Below, in pieces: positions 1 to 5,055 of a stretch of 5,055 nucleotides of DNA. The stretch's first letter is position 1; every line of letters begins with the position of its first letter. Source of the DNA: Octadecabacter sp. (GTDB lineage Bacteria; Pseudomonadota; Alphaproteobacteria; Rhodobacterales; Rhodobacteraceae). The stretch covers positions 1-5,055 of the forward strand of contig DQCL01000310.1 of assembly GCA_003533975.1 (NCBI GenBank), given 5' to 3'. The translations under genes were made by a program, and so were the position numbers. The notes below the pieces were generated by a model. It made no database searches, was not told where the DNA came from, and saw only the letters and a list, made by a program, of their open reading frames with translations.

Positions 1-1
1 A

Positions 2-532
2 CGAGAAGGCGGTGTGGTCATGCCCGATACAGGTCAAGCCGCTTTTGACGGCGACTATGCTGGAATTCGCATCTTTAACGGGCCGGACGGATCCAGTCAG
101 GGGCTCGAATTTACAGAGGCCAACATTCACGTCCAGATCGATTTTGACGATCCGACTGATGGTCAGGGCGGCGTAAACGGCTACATCAACAACCGAGTTG
201 CGTATGACATTAACGGAAACCCTGTATTGCTCGGAAATGATGGTGAGGCAGGTCAGTTGCCCCTGCCCACAATTAACTTCGTATTGAACGGCGAAATCGG
301 GAATATCAACGCTCAAGGTGAGCTAAACGGCGATCTTATCAGTAGTTATACCGATTCAGATGGCGTCACCAATGTCTACGAAACCGGCACCTATTATGGT
401 ATCTTGGCGGGAGATACGACAGATGCTGCAGACGGTGGCGAGCTTGTCGGCGTGATCGTGATTGAATCCGAAGATCCGCGATACGACGGAGTGACCGCAC
501 AGGAAACCGGCGGCTTTATTCTTTTGAGATGA
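2..532 (+). CDS. TbpB-like beta-barrel surface/secreted protein, probable Slam cargo (5' end cut by window)
   Basis: The reading frame is open to the left edge, so the start, any signal peptide and any lipobox lie outside the window; 176 codons plus TGA are visible. An in-frame GTG at position 14 is unlikely to be the real start because the barrel-like sequence already runs through it. The visible part is acidic, rich in Gly, Asp and Asn, has no Cys, and alternates short strands with G-rich turns. It resembles the C-terminal eight-stranded barrel of transferrin-binding-protein-B-like proteins: TGQAAFDGDYAG near the left, GELNG, GTYYGILAG, GELVGVIVIE, and the closing AQETGGFILLR. This is the barrel type recognised by Slam translocators. 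The gene overlaps the downstream Slam gene by ATGA, which strongly suggests a dedicated cargo/translocator operon. Ligand (haem, metal, other) cannot be told. Confident that it is a real gene; moderately confident of the cargo call. Confidence 0.75.
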   Translation, partial: REGGVVMPDTGQAAFDGDYAGIRIFNGPDGSSQGLEFTEANIHVQIDFDDPTDGQGGVNGYINNRVAYDINGNPVLLGNDGEAGQLPLPTINFVLNGEIGNINAQGELNGDLISSYTDSDGVTNVYETGTYYGILAGDTTDAADGGELVGVIVIESEDPRYDGVTAQETGGFILLR

Positions 533-1902
533 CCCCTTTTCGAACATTGGTGCTAGCGGCGGCGTTGACCTTTGGGATAGTACCATCGTCTGCTTGGGCA
601 CAAATCAGCGACACTTTTGTATTGACCCCGGCACAAGTGGAATTGACCGCTTTCGGCGCGCTAAGAAGTGGCGAACCAGCGCGGGCCCTCGCGCTGTCAG
701 AGGCTTTGCTTGTGCGAGACTCTCAGGATTTGATAGCACTACGGATTGCATCACAGGCAGCACTTGAGATCGGCCAGCCCGATGTCGCGGTGCGCCACGG
801 GCGGACCCTTTATCGCACAGCCGACTCTGACGACTTGCAGTTTTTTGCAGCGCGCGTCGTCTCTCTCGCGTTTGCTCAGATGGAAGATTTCACGCGGGCG
901 CAGCTTTGGCTACGGCGCGCGCGGCAGGTGGCCCCAAATGACGCGGCAGCACAATCTGTCGCGCAAGACTACGCGGCTGTGCGACAAAGAAACCCGCTGA
1001 CTTTCAATCTGGATTTTGGAGTGCGCCCGAGCTCAAACGTCAATAACGGCAGCTCGGAATCAACCTTCGAGCTATTTGGCTTAACGTTCTTGCTTTCGCC
1101 ATCTGCTCAGGAATTGTCAGGCAACCAGATTTCCGTGGGCGCGACCTTCGGCTACACATTACAAGAAAGCGCACAAAGCCGAACCGCTGTGTCGGTAACC
1201 GGTGAAATCTTGCGTTACACATTGTCAGCCGAGGCCCAAGATTCTGCGCCAACGTTCGATGTCTCTACACTTAACTATGATCGCGTGGTTGTTGGAGTGC
1301 AGCACGACTGGTTGGCCGGACGCGAGGCTCAACCGCTAAAAGCCACATTCAACTATGGGCTTTCATGGGTCGGCGGTGATATCTATGCGCGTGACCTTTC
1401 AGCCGGACTTTCAACCAATTGGGCAATTGGTCAACGATCCTCGATCCAAACTGGCGTGCGATTTGGCCATGTAACATATTTCGAAAGTGGTAATGTTAGC
1501 GACAGTGTCGCAATTGATCTTGGATGGACCCACGCATTAAATCAGGGTCAATCTATCTACGTGAGAAACAGTTTTGAACGAACAAATTCTGCCGATGCCA
1601 CATCCTTGAATTCGGATCGCACAAGCCTTTCAATCGGCTACGACTTTGGAACTCTGGCCGATACGTTCGATATTGGTGTAGAGGTGGGCGCCCAATGGCG
1701 GAAGTATGATCCGGATACGACATCGCCTGATGGTCGATCGGACCTGCGGACTGATCTTACACTGAACATTGGCTTTCCATTGGTTGAATATTACGGATTT
1801 TCACCCATCGCTTCGCTTGAAGCGTACAGAACCAACTCCAATGTAAGCCGATACCAATCTGAAGGAATTTCATTGGATCTGACCGTGCGCTCCAATTTCT
1901 AG
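529..1902 (+). CDS. Slam-type outer-membrane protein (surface lipoprotein assembly modifier, TPR + DUF560 barrel)
   Basis: A 457-residue protein of the length expected for Slam. Residues 1-24 form a Sec signal peptide with cleavage predicted after AWA (P-S-S-A-W-A|Q). Residues about 38-150 are Ala/Leu/Arg-rich paired helices of TPR type (for example SGEPARALALSEALLV and DFTRAQLWLRRARQVAP). From about 155 the sequence changes to amphipathic strands, starting NPLTFNLDFGVRPSSNVNNG, the recognisable entry of the DUF560 barrel with its SNVNN motif, and ends in a terminal Phe (LTVRSNF), as expected for a BAM-inserted barrel. Roughly 300 barrel residues fit a 14-stranded pore. In the family, Slam moves surface lipoproteins or soluble haemophilin-like proteins across the outer membrane. 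The ATG overlaps the TGA of the upstream TbpB-like gene, there is no convincing ribosome site of its own, and so translation is probably coupled. Substrate specificity is inferred from this linkage only. Confidence 0.8.
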   Translation: MTPFRTLVLAAALTFGIVPSSAWAQISDTFVLTPAQVELTAFGALRSGEPARALALSEALLVRDSQDLIALRIASQAALEIGQPDVAVRHGRTLYRTADSDDLQFFAARVVSLAFAQMEDFTRAQLWLRRARQVAPNDAAAQSVAQDYAAVRQRNPLTFNLDFGVRPSSNVNNGSSESTFELFGLTFLLSPSAQELSGNQISVGATFGYTLQESAQSRTAVSVTGEILRYTLSAEAQDSAPTFDVSTLNYDRVVVGVQHDWLAGREAQPLKATFNYGLSWVGGDIYARDLSAGLSTNWAIGQRSSIQTGVRFGHVTYFESGNVSDSVAIDLGWTHALNQGQSIYVRNSFERTNSADATSLNSDRTSLSIGYDFGTLADTFDIGVEVGAQWRKYDPDTTSPDGRSDLRTDLTLNIGFPLVEYYGFSPIASLEAYRTNSNVSRYQSEGISLDLTVRSNF

Positions 1903-1911
1903 GCAGAACTT

Positions 1912-1944
1912 CTAGCCACTGGTCGTTTGCCAACTGCGTGCTAG
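1912..1944. other. Interrupted inverted repeat (possible hairpin) after the Slam gene
   Basis: CTAGC at 1912-1916 is matched by GCTAG at 1940-1944. Inside it, CAC (1917-1919) can pair with GTG (1938-1940, in an alternative register) and TGG (1920-1922) with CCA (1930-1932), giving a bulged stem. There is no following T-run, so it is not a canonical intrinsic terminator. It sits in the 70-base gap between the Slam and gloA genes, where transcription of the cargo/Slam operon might be expected to end. Weak evidence. Confidence 0.25.
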
Positions 1945-1963
1945 GATTGATCCGAACAACACC

Positions 1964-1967
1964 GGAG
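1964..1967 (+). promoter_or_regulatory. Ribosome binding site of gloA
   Basis: GGAG stands five bases before the ATG at 1973. This supports that start and independent translation of gloA rather than coupling to the Slam gene. Confidence 0.6.
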
Positions 1968-1972
1968 AAAAC

Positions 1973-2407
1973 ATGCCCCTCACCTATTTACACACAATGG
2001 TCCGCGTTAAAGACCTCGACGCGTCGATCGCATTTTACAATCTTCTCGGCTTGGTCGAACGCAAACGTTTTGACAGCGAAGGCGGGCGGTTCACGCTTGT
2101 CTATCTATGTCCCCCCGAACAAACCGACGGGCGTGCAGACCTTGAGCTGACGTATAATTGGGACGGTGATGATGGCTTACCGGCCGACAGTCGCCACTTT
2201 GGTCACCTCGCCTATGAATGCGACAATATTTATGAGCTGTGCCAGCACCTCATGGACAATGGCGTCACCATCAATCGCCCGCCGCGCGATGGCCGCATGG
2301 CGTTTATCCGTAGCCCCGACAATATCTCGGTTGAGTTATTGCAGGCAGGCGATGCCCTGTCGGCGGCGGAGCCTTGGGCCAGCATGGGGAACATTGGTCA
2401 TTGGTAA
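1973..2407 (+). CDS. gloA: Lactoylglutathione lyase (glyoxalase I, VOC superfamily)
   Basis: A 144-residue cytosolic VOC-fold protein. It isomerises the hemithioacetal of methylglyoxal and glutathione to S-D-lactoylglutathione, the first step of the glyoxalase detoxification route. The start LHTMVRVKDLDASIAFY is the classic glyoxalase I N-terminus. The four metal ligands are seen at H7, E58 (in LELTYNW), H78 (in FGHLAYE) and E121 (in SVELLQ), matching His5/Glu56/His74/Glu122 of the E. coli enzyme; R11 and N62 fit the glutathione-contact positions. The short bacterial form is usually Ni/Co-dependent. Compared with the E. coli sequence as I recall it, the loop between H78 and E121 is about five residues shorter (at RPPRDGRMAF), and a C-terminal tail rich in Ala, Trp and Gly is added. 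A good GGAG precedes the ATG. No obvious functional link to its neighbours. Confidence 0.88.
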   Translation: MPLTYLHTMVRVKDLDASIAFYNLLGLVERKRFDSEGGRFTLVYLCPPEQTDGRADLELTYNWDGDDGLPADSRHFGHLAYECDNIYELCQHLMDNGVTINRPPRDGRMAFIRSPDNISVELLQAGDALSAAEPWASMGNIGHW

Positions 2408-2551
2408 ACAGCTGATCACAACTTGCGCGGCCCGCCTGACTGCACCCTTCAAACAATTGATGTTTCGGGGGATGGACGCCAAATTAATCCGTGAATTGGG
2501 CGCCCTGATTGTTGGGCAACACAATTCGCCTTTTCAGTTGGAGCAAGACGG
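2408..2551. other. 144-base intergenic stretch with no convincing feature
   Basis: Between gloA and the DUF1194 gene I see no strong promoter pair and no stem followed by a T-run. It holds a small perfect inverted repeat, TGTTGGGCAACA, near 2512-2523. A 27-codon frame with ATG at 2472 ends at 2555, overlapping the next start, but lacks a spaced ribosome site. Confidence 0.4.
2540..2543 (+). promoter_or_regulatory. Ribosome binding site of the DUF1194 gene
   Basis: GGAG lies eight bases before the ATG at 2552, and that ATG is followed directly by a signal peptide, so site and start support each other. Confidence 0.6.
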
Positions 2552-3271
2552 ATGATCCGCTTTCTTATCCTCGCGGGGTTACTAACAGCCTCAACGCCCG
2601 CGTTGTCCCAAACCAGTTGCCGTCAAGCCTTGGCTCTGGGGCTTGATGTGTCAGGTTCTGTCGACTCGCAGGAATACAGGTTGCAGCTTGACGGTTTGGC
2701 GTTGGCACTAGGTGATCCCGAAGTTGTCGAGGCTTTGGTTGCCCAACCTAGCGCCCCGGTCGTCATTGCGGTTTATGAGTGGTCAGCCCCGGGGGATGAA
2801 CGATTGGTCCTTGATTGGCGTCCGATCGCAAACCTGTCTGACATCCGTGAGATTCAGGCAATTCTTCACACGACGCAGCGGGCCAATATGGGGCCAAGCA
2901 CCGGCCTTGGGTCTGCACTGGAAAGGGGCTTTGCGCTTTTGGAGCAGCGACCGGAGTGCTGGACCAGAACCCTAGATATTTCAGGCGATGGCAAGGGCAA
3001 TACGGGTCGGCGGCCACAAGACGTTTCCAACACACCTAACGGTGTGACCGTCAATGGCCTTGTGATTGGGGTTGATGACGACCGCACGGGGAACAGCCGA
3101 AACCTACAGATTGCCGAACTTGCATCCTATTATACCGCCTATGTCATTCGCGGCCCAAATGCGTTTGTCGAAACCGCTCTGGGGTTTGAAGCCTACCAAG
3201 ACGCCATGACACGAAAACTGTTACGCGAACTCCAAACAATCGCGATAGGCCAGCTGTCCCCATCCCATTAG
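2552..3271 (+). CDS. Exported DUF1194 family protein, von Willebrand factor A-like
   Basis: A 239-residue protein with a signal peptide (residues 1-19, cleavage likely after PALS) and a single vWA-like domain covering the rest, the usual size for DUF1194. The first strand and metal site read LGLDVSGSVDSQEY: D32, S34 and S36 form the DxSxS part of a MIDAS. T117 in GPSTGLGSAL and D146 in LDISGDGKGN fit the remaining ligands, so Mg2+-dependent ligand binding is plausible. GVTVNGLVIG and the closing FVETALGFEAYQDAMTRKL are typical of DUF1194. Only two cysteines occur in the mature part, C23 and C136, each just ahead of a core strand, and could form a disulfide after export. The protein is probably periplasmic; no membrane anchor or lipobox is seen. 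Partner and function are unknown, and neighbours give no clue. It ends tail-to-tail with the MarR gene, stops overlapping. Confidence 0.85.
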   Translation: MIRFLILAGLLTASTPALSQTSCRQALALGLDVSGSVDSQEYRLQLDGLALALGDPEVVEALVAQPSAPVVIAVYEWSAPGDERLVLDWRPIANLSDIREIQAILHTTQRANMGPSTGLGSALERGFALLEQRPECWTRTLDISGDGKGNTGRRPQDVSNTPNGVTVNGLVIGVDDDRTGNSRNLQIAELASYYTAYVIRGPNAFVETALGFEAYQDAMTRKLLRELQTIAIGQLSPSH

Positions 3272-3783
3272 TAGATATAGCGAATTTGATCTGTCCAATA
3301 GCGTTCAACACGGCGCAGCGAGCTTGCAATTTCATCGAGGCTGTTCATGTCCAGAACACCCTTTTCCTGTAACCCAGACGCATGGCCAACAAACAATCGC
3401 GCAACGACGTCTCGTACCGAACGCCCCTTCTCTGTAAGGCGAACGCGCACAGAGCGCCGGTCGATCTCACAGCGTTGATGGTGCATATACTCCATTTCAA
3501 CCAGTTTCTTCAGATTGTAGCTGACATTACTGCCTTGGTAATAGCCGCGCGACTTCAGCTCGCCTGCGGTAACCTCATTGTCACCCACGTTGAACAACAG
3601 CAGCGCTTGCACTGCGTTAATCTCAAGCACACCGACCCGTTCAAATTCATCCTTAATCACATCAAGTAAGAGCCGATGAAGCCTTTCGACCAAGGTCAGC
3701 GCGTCCAGATAAATGGACATAAATTCAGTGTCGGTCCCCGTCGTTGGGGCACCATCACTTGATGGCAGCGAATGCAGGCTCAT
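3268..3783 (-). CDS. MarR-family winged-helix regulator, resembling LdtR type
   Basis: With the start chosen here the protein has 171 residues. The first 20 are a polar, probably disordered tail (Ser, Thr, Gly); residues about 21-50 form the dimer helix (MSIYLDALTLVERLHRLLLD); about 53-120 are the winged helix, with recognition helix GSNVSYNLKKLVEMEYM and wing CEIDRRSVRVRLTEKG; the rest is the C-terminal dimer helix. The RGYYQGSNVSYNLKKLVE signature and DRRSVRV wing remind me of the alphaproteobacterial LdtR group, known to control L,D-transpeptidase/stress genes in Liberibacter and Sinorhizobium; this is from memory and not certain. The frame extends upstream to ATGs at 3804, 3834 and 3849 (193 residues), but only the ATG at 3783 has a well-spaced GGAG. 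An AT-rich repeat upstream is a candidate autoregulatory site. Cys105 lies in the wing region and could sense oxidation, though this is speculation. Confidence 0.85.
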   Translation of the reverse strand: MSLHSLPSSDGAPTTGTDTEFMSIYLDALTLVERLHRLLLDVIKDEFERVGVLEINAVQALLLFNVGDNEVTAGELKSRGYYQGSNVSYNLKKLVEMEYMHHQRCEIDRRSVRVRLTEKGRSVRDVVARLFVGHASGLQEKGVLDMNSLDEIASSLRRVERYWTDQIRYIY

Positions 3784-3789
3784 TTCAGT

Positions 3790-3793
3790 CTCC
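3790..3793 (-). promoter_or_regulatory. Ribosome binding site deciding the MarR start
   Basis: On the minus strand GGAG stands six bases ahead of the ATG at 3781-3783. The ATGs further upstream have no comparable site (the one at 3849 has only GGA directly abutting it), so the 171-residue form is preferred over the 193-residue one. Confidence 0.55.
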
Positions 3794-3851
3794 GTCTCGA
3801 TCATTTCTCGATTTTCCTGGAACCCGATTGCCATGCGAGTGGCAAACATTC

Positions 3852-3878
3852 CGTTAAATTACGAAAAATTATGCGAAA
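3852..3878 (-). promoter_or_regulatory. AT-rich tandem repeat and possible promoter/operator of the MarR gene
   Basis: Two abutting direct repeats are seen on the plus strand: AATTACGAAA (3857-3866) and AATTATGCGAAA (3867-3878). The minus-strand reading contains CATAAT (3873-3868), five of six matches to a -10 box, with no good -35. CGTTAAATTACG (3852-3863) is also an imperfect palindrome (8 of 12 positions). The stretch is clearly more AT-rich than its surroundings and lies between the sdhE stop and the MarR start, so it may be the promoter and self-bound operator of the regulator. Inferred, not proven. Confidence 0.4.
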
Positions 3879-3885
3879 CGACGCG

Positions 3886-4164
3886 TTACCCCGCAGCCGG
3901 CTTTGTGACCCCGACAGCCCCTTCGCGGATCTTATCCATTAAGGCGCGATAGGCTTCCGGCTCAACAGATTGCTGGCTAACCCACTGATACAAATCATGA
4001 TCGTTCTCAGACAGGAGCTGATCATATAGCCCCAGTTCCTCAGCGTTCAAATCCGCCAAATGCGCCTTGGAAAACCCCATCAAGATCAAATCCATCTCTT
4101 TGATCCCACGCCGGATTGACCGCATGTGCAAACGTTTGCGCATTACATCGAGAGGTTCACTCAT
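3886..4164 (-). CDS. sdhE: Succinate dehydrogenase assembly factor 2 / FAD assembly factor SdhE
   Basis: A 92-residue protein matching the small all-helical SdhE/Sdh5 (DUF339) family in length and motif. Near the N-terminus, MRSIRRGIKEMDLILMGF holds the family RGxxE motif (R19, G20, E23) followed by D25; the glycine is the residue whose loss inactivates the family. The helical remainder includes LNAEELGLYDQLLSENDHDLYQWV. SdhE acts in the cytoplasm, helping covalent attachment of FAD to the flavoprotein subunit SdhA (and fumarate reductase), so it supports the TCA cycle and respiration. Its ATG overlaps the TGA of the upstream XRE regulator gene (ATGA, 4161-4164), with AGGA ten bases ahead inside that gene, indicating a shared transcript and probable translational coupling. 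sdh structural genes are not in the window. Confidence 0.92.
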   Translation of the reverse strand: MSEPLDVMRKRLHMRSIRRGIKEMDLILMGFSKAHLADLNAEELGLYDQLLSENDHDLYQWVSQQSVEPEAYRALMDKIREGAVGVTKPAAG

Positions 4165-4556
4165 GCTTGGCCCATCCTGCGAAGTCGTTTTTCAAGCTTA
4201 GCAAGCCTGTCGTTAGACGCGGTCAATTGCGCCCGCACAGCGCGTACTTCGTTCAATATGTCCGCCACATCAGCGGTCACAGGGGCATCCTCTTCGGGTG
4301 CCGTAAGCCCCTCACCTTCCGCCGTCAAAAGCCAACGCAAAGATACGCCTAGAATGCCGGACAAAATGCTCAGTCGGTTTGCGCGCGGTTCGCTCAGGTC
4401 TTCTTCCCAGTTGCGCAGCGTGCTCGTCTTAATACCGACCCGTTGTGCCAGTTCCTTTTGGCTCAGACGAGCCTCTTCACGCGCTGCGGCCAGACGATCC
4501 CCGAACGTTGCCGTTTCTTCGCTATACCAGTCGATTGTTTCGGAATGCTCGTCCAT
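4161..4556 (-). CDS. XRE-type helix-turn-helix regulator with C-terminal coiled coil
   Basis: With the ATG at 4556 the protein has 131 residues. Residues about 18-75 form a Cro/XRE DNA-binding domain: FGDRLAAAREEARLS, then the helix-turn-helix around residues 32-51 (QKELAQRVGIKTSTLRNWE), then the ILSGILGVSLRWLLT closing helix. An acidic linker (about 80-92) follows, then a Leu/Arg-rich coiled coil (about 93-127, ILNEVRAVRAQLTASNDRLAKLE), which probably mediates oligomerisation; no ligand-binding domain is present. GGGA (4563-4566) is six bases before this ATG; the adjacent ATG at 4559 and one at 4568 are alternatives. The frame stays open upstream to 4886, but that part lies antisense to the aminotransferase gene and is not coding here. 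The gene overlaps sdhE and diverges from the aminotransferase gene; its targets are unknown, those two being the natural guesses. Confidence 0.82.
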   Translation of the reverse strand: MDEHSETIDWYSEETATFGDRLAAAREEARLSQKELAQRVGIKTSTLRNWEEDLSEPRANRLSILSGILGVSLRWLLTAEGEGLTAPEEDAPVTADVADILNEVRAVRAQLTASNDRLAKLEKRLRRMGQA

Positions 4557-4583
4557 CATAGTTCCCATTCGGTTTAAGATCAG

Positions 4584-4612
4584 TTGCCGTTCCGTGTTGC
4601 GCCCCATATGAC
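4584..4612 (+). promoter_or_regulatory. Candidate sigma70-type promoter of the aminotransferase gene
   Basis: TTGCCG (4584-4589) and TATGAC (4607-4612) are separated by 17 bases; each matches four of six consensus positions. Initiation would fall near 4619, leaving a leader of about 29 bases before the ATG at 4648. It lies in the region of under 100 bases shared with the divergent XRE gene. Moderate to weak evidence. Confidence 0.35.
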
Positions 4613-4615
4613 ACG
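4593..4615. repeat. Short inverted repeat over the divergent promoter, possible operator
   Basis: CGTGT (4593-4597) is mirrored by ACACG (4611-4615) with a 13-base spacer, and the right arm overlaps the candidate -10 box. Such a site would suit binding by a dimeric regulator such as the neighbouring XRE protein. Five-base arms can arise by chance, so confidence is low. Confidence 0.22.
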
Positions 4616-4620
4616 ATTGA

Positions 4621-5055
<435 letters not shown>

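Noticed and set aside
356..601. Minus-strand frame of 81 codons across the cargo/Slam junction
   Set aside because: Antisense to two well-supported genes, no ribosome site and no recognisable protein features.
746..1000. Plus-strand 84-codon frame inside the Slam gene
   Set aside because: Out-of-frame shadow of the TPR region with His/Arg/Ser-rich low-quality translation.
1912..1944. Intrinsic terminator after the Slam gene
   Set aside because: The inverted repeat is bulged and lacks a T-run, so it was kept only as a weak hairpin and not called a terminator.
2512..2523. TGTTGGGCAACA palindrome as a terminator or operator
   Set aside because: Five-base arms with a two-base centre and no T-run; too short to separate from chance.
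2166..2555. Plus-strand 129-codon frame overlapping gloA and the following gap, including a 27-codon piece from ATG 2472 whose stop overlaps the DUF1194 start
   Set aside because: Most of it is a shadow of gloA. The short piece has G-rich sequence abutting its ATG rather than a spaced ribosome site, and its translation shows no signal or known motif.
2763..3087. Two overlapping minus-strand frames under the DUF1194 gene
   Set aside because: Antisense to a gene with clear family motifs; Pro/Arg/Ser-rich translations typical of reverse-frame noise.
3382..3669. Plus-strand 95-codon frame across the MarR gene
   Set aside because: Antisense to the winged-helix coding region; no motif or ribosome site.
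4126..4611. Plus-strand 161-codon frame covering the XRE gene
   Set aside because: Ser/Arg-rich reverse-frame translation of a well-supported helix-turn-helix gene.

Overview
The window looks like a chromosomal segment from an alphaproteobacterium, most likely a marine member of the Rhodobacteraceae (roseobacter group). This rests on the protein styles (a class Ib aspartate aminotransferase with a typical roseobacter N-terminus, a DUF1194 protein, an alphaproteobacterial SdhE), on moderate GC content, and on tight packing with ATGA stop/start overlaps. No taxonomic marker gene is present, so the assignment is inference. Six complete genes and two edge-truncated genes fill nearly all of the 5 kb. 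No tRNA, rRNA, insertion sequence, CRISPR array or prophage signal was seen.

Left part, plus strand (1-1902): the 3' end of a gene for an acidic, glycine-rich beta-barrel protein of the TbpB-like type overlaps, by ATGA, a gene for an outer-membrane Slam-type protein (signal peptide, TPR-like helical domain, DUF560 barrel). This is best read as a cargo plus translocator pair that places a lipoprotein or soluble binding protein on or outside the cell surface. Middle, plus strand (1973-3271): a glyoxalase I (GloA, methylglyoxal detoxification) with all four metal ligands, then an exported DUF1194/von Willebrand A-like protein with an intact metal-binding (MIDAS) motif and unknown function.

Right part, minus strand (3268-4556): reading leftward, an XRE-type helix-turn-helix regulator and SdhE (the FAD-attachment factor of succinate dehydrogenase) overlap by ATGA and form a two-gene operon. 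They are followed, after an AT-rich gap with a tandem repeat, by a MarR-family regulator resembling the LdtR type. The MarR gene converges on the DUF1194 gene and their stop codons overlap. At the right edge, plus strand, the first 136 codons of an aspartate aminotransferase gene diverge from the XRE gene across a short shared promoter region.

The item most worth following up is the Slam/cargo pair, because such systems were characterised mainly in Neisseria and other gammaproteobacteria/betaproteobacteria and the cargo here is undescribed as far as I can tell. Second are the fixed coupling of an XRE regulator to SdhE, and the AT-rich repeat that could be the operator of the MarR gene.
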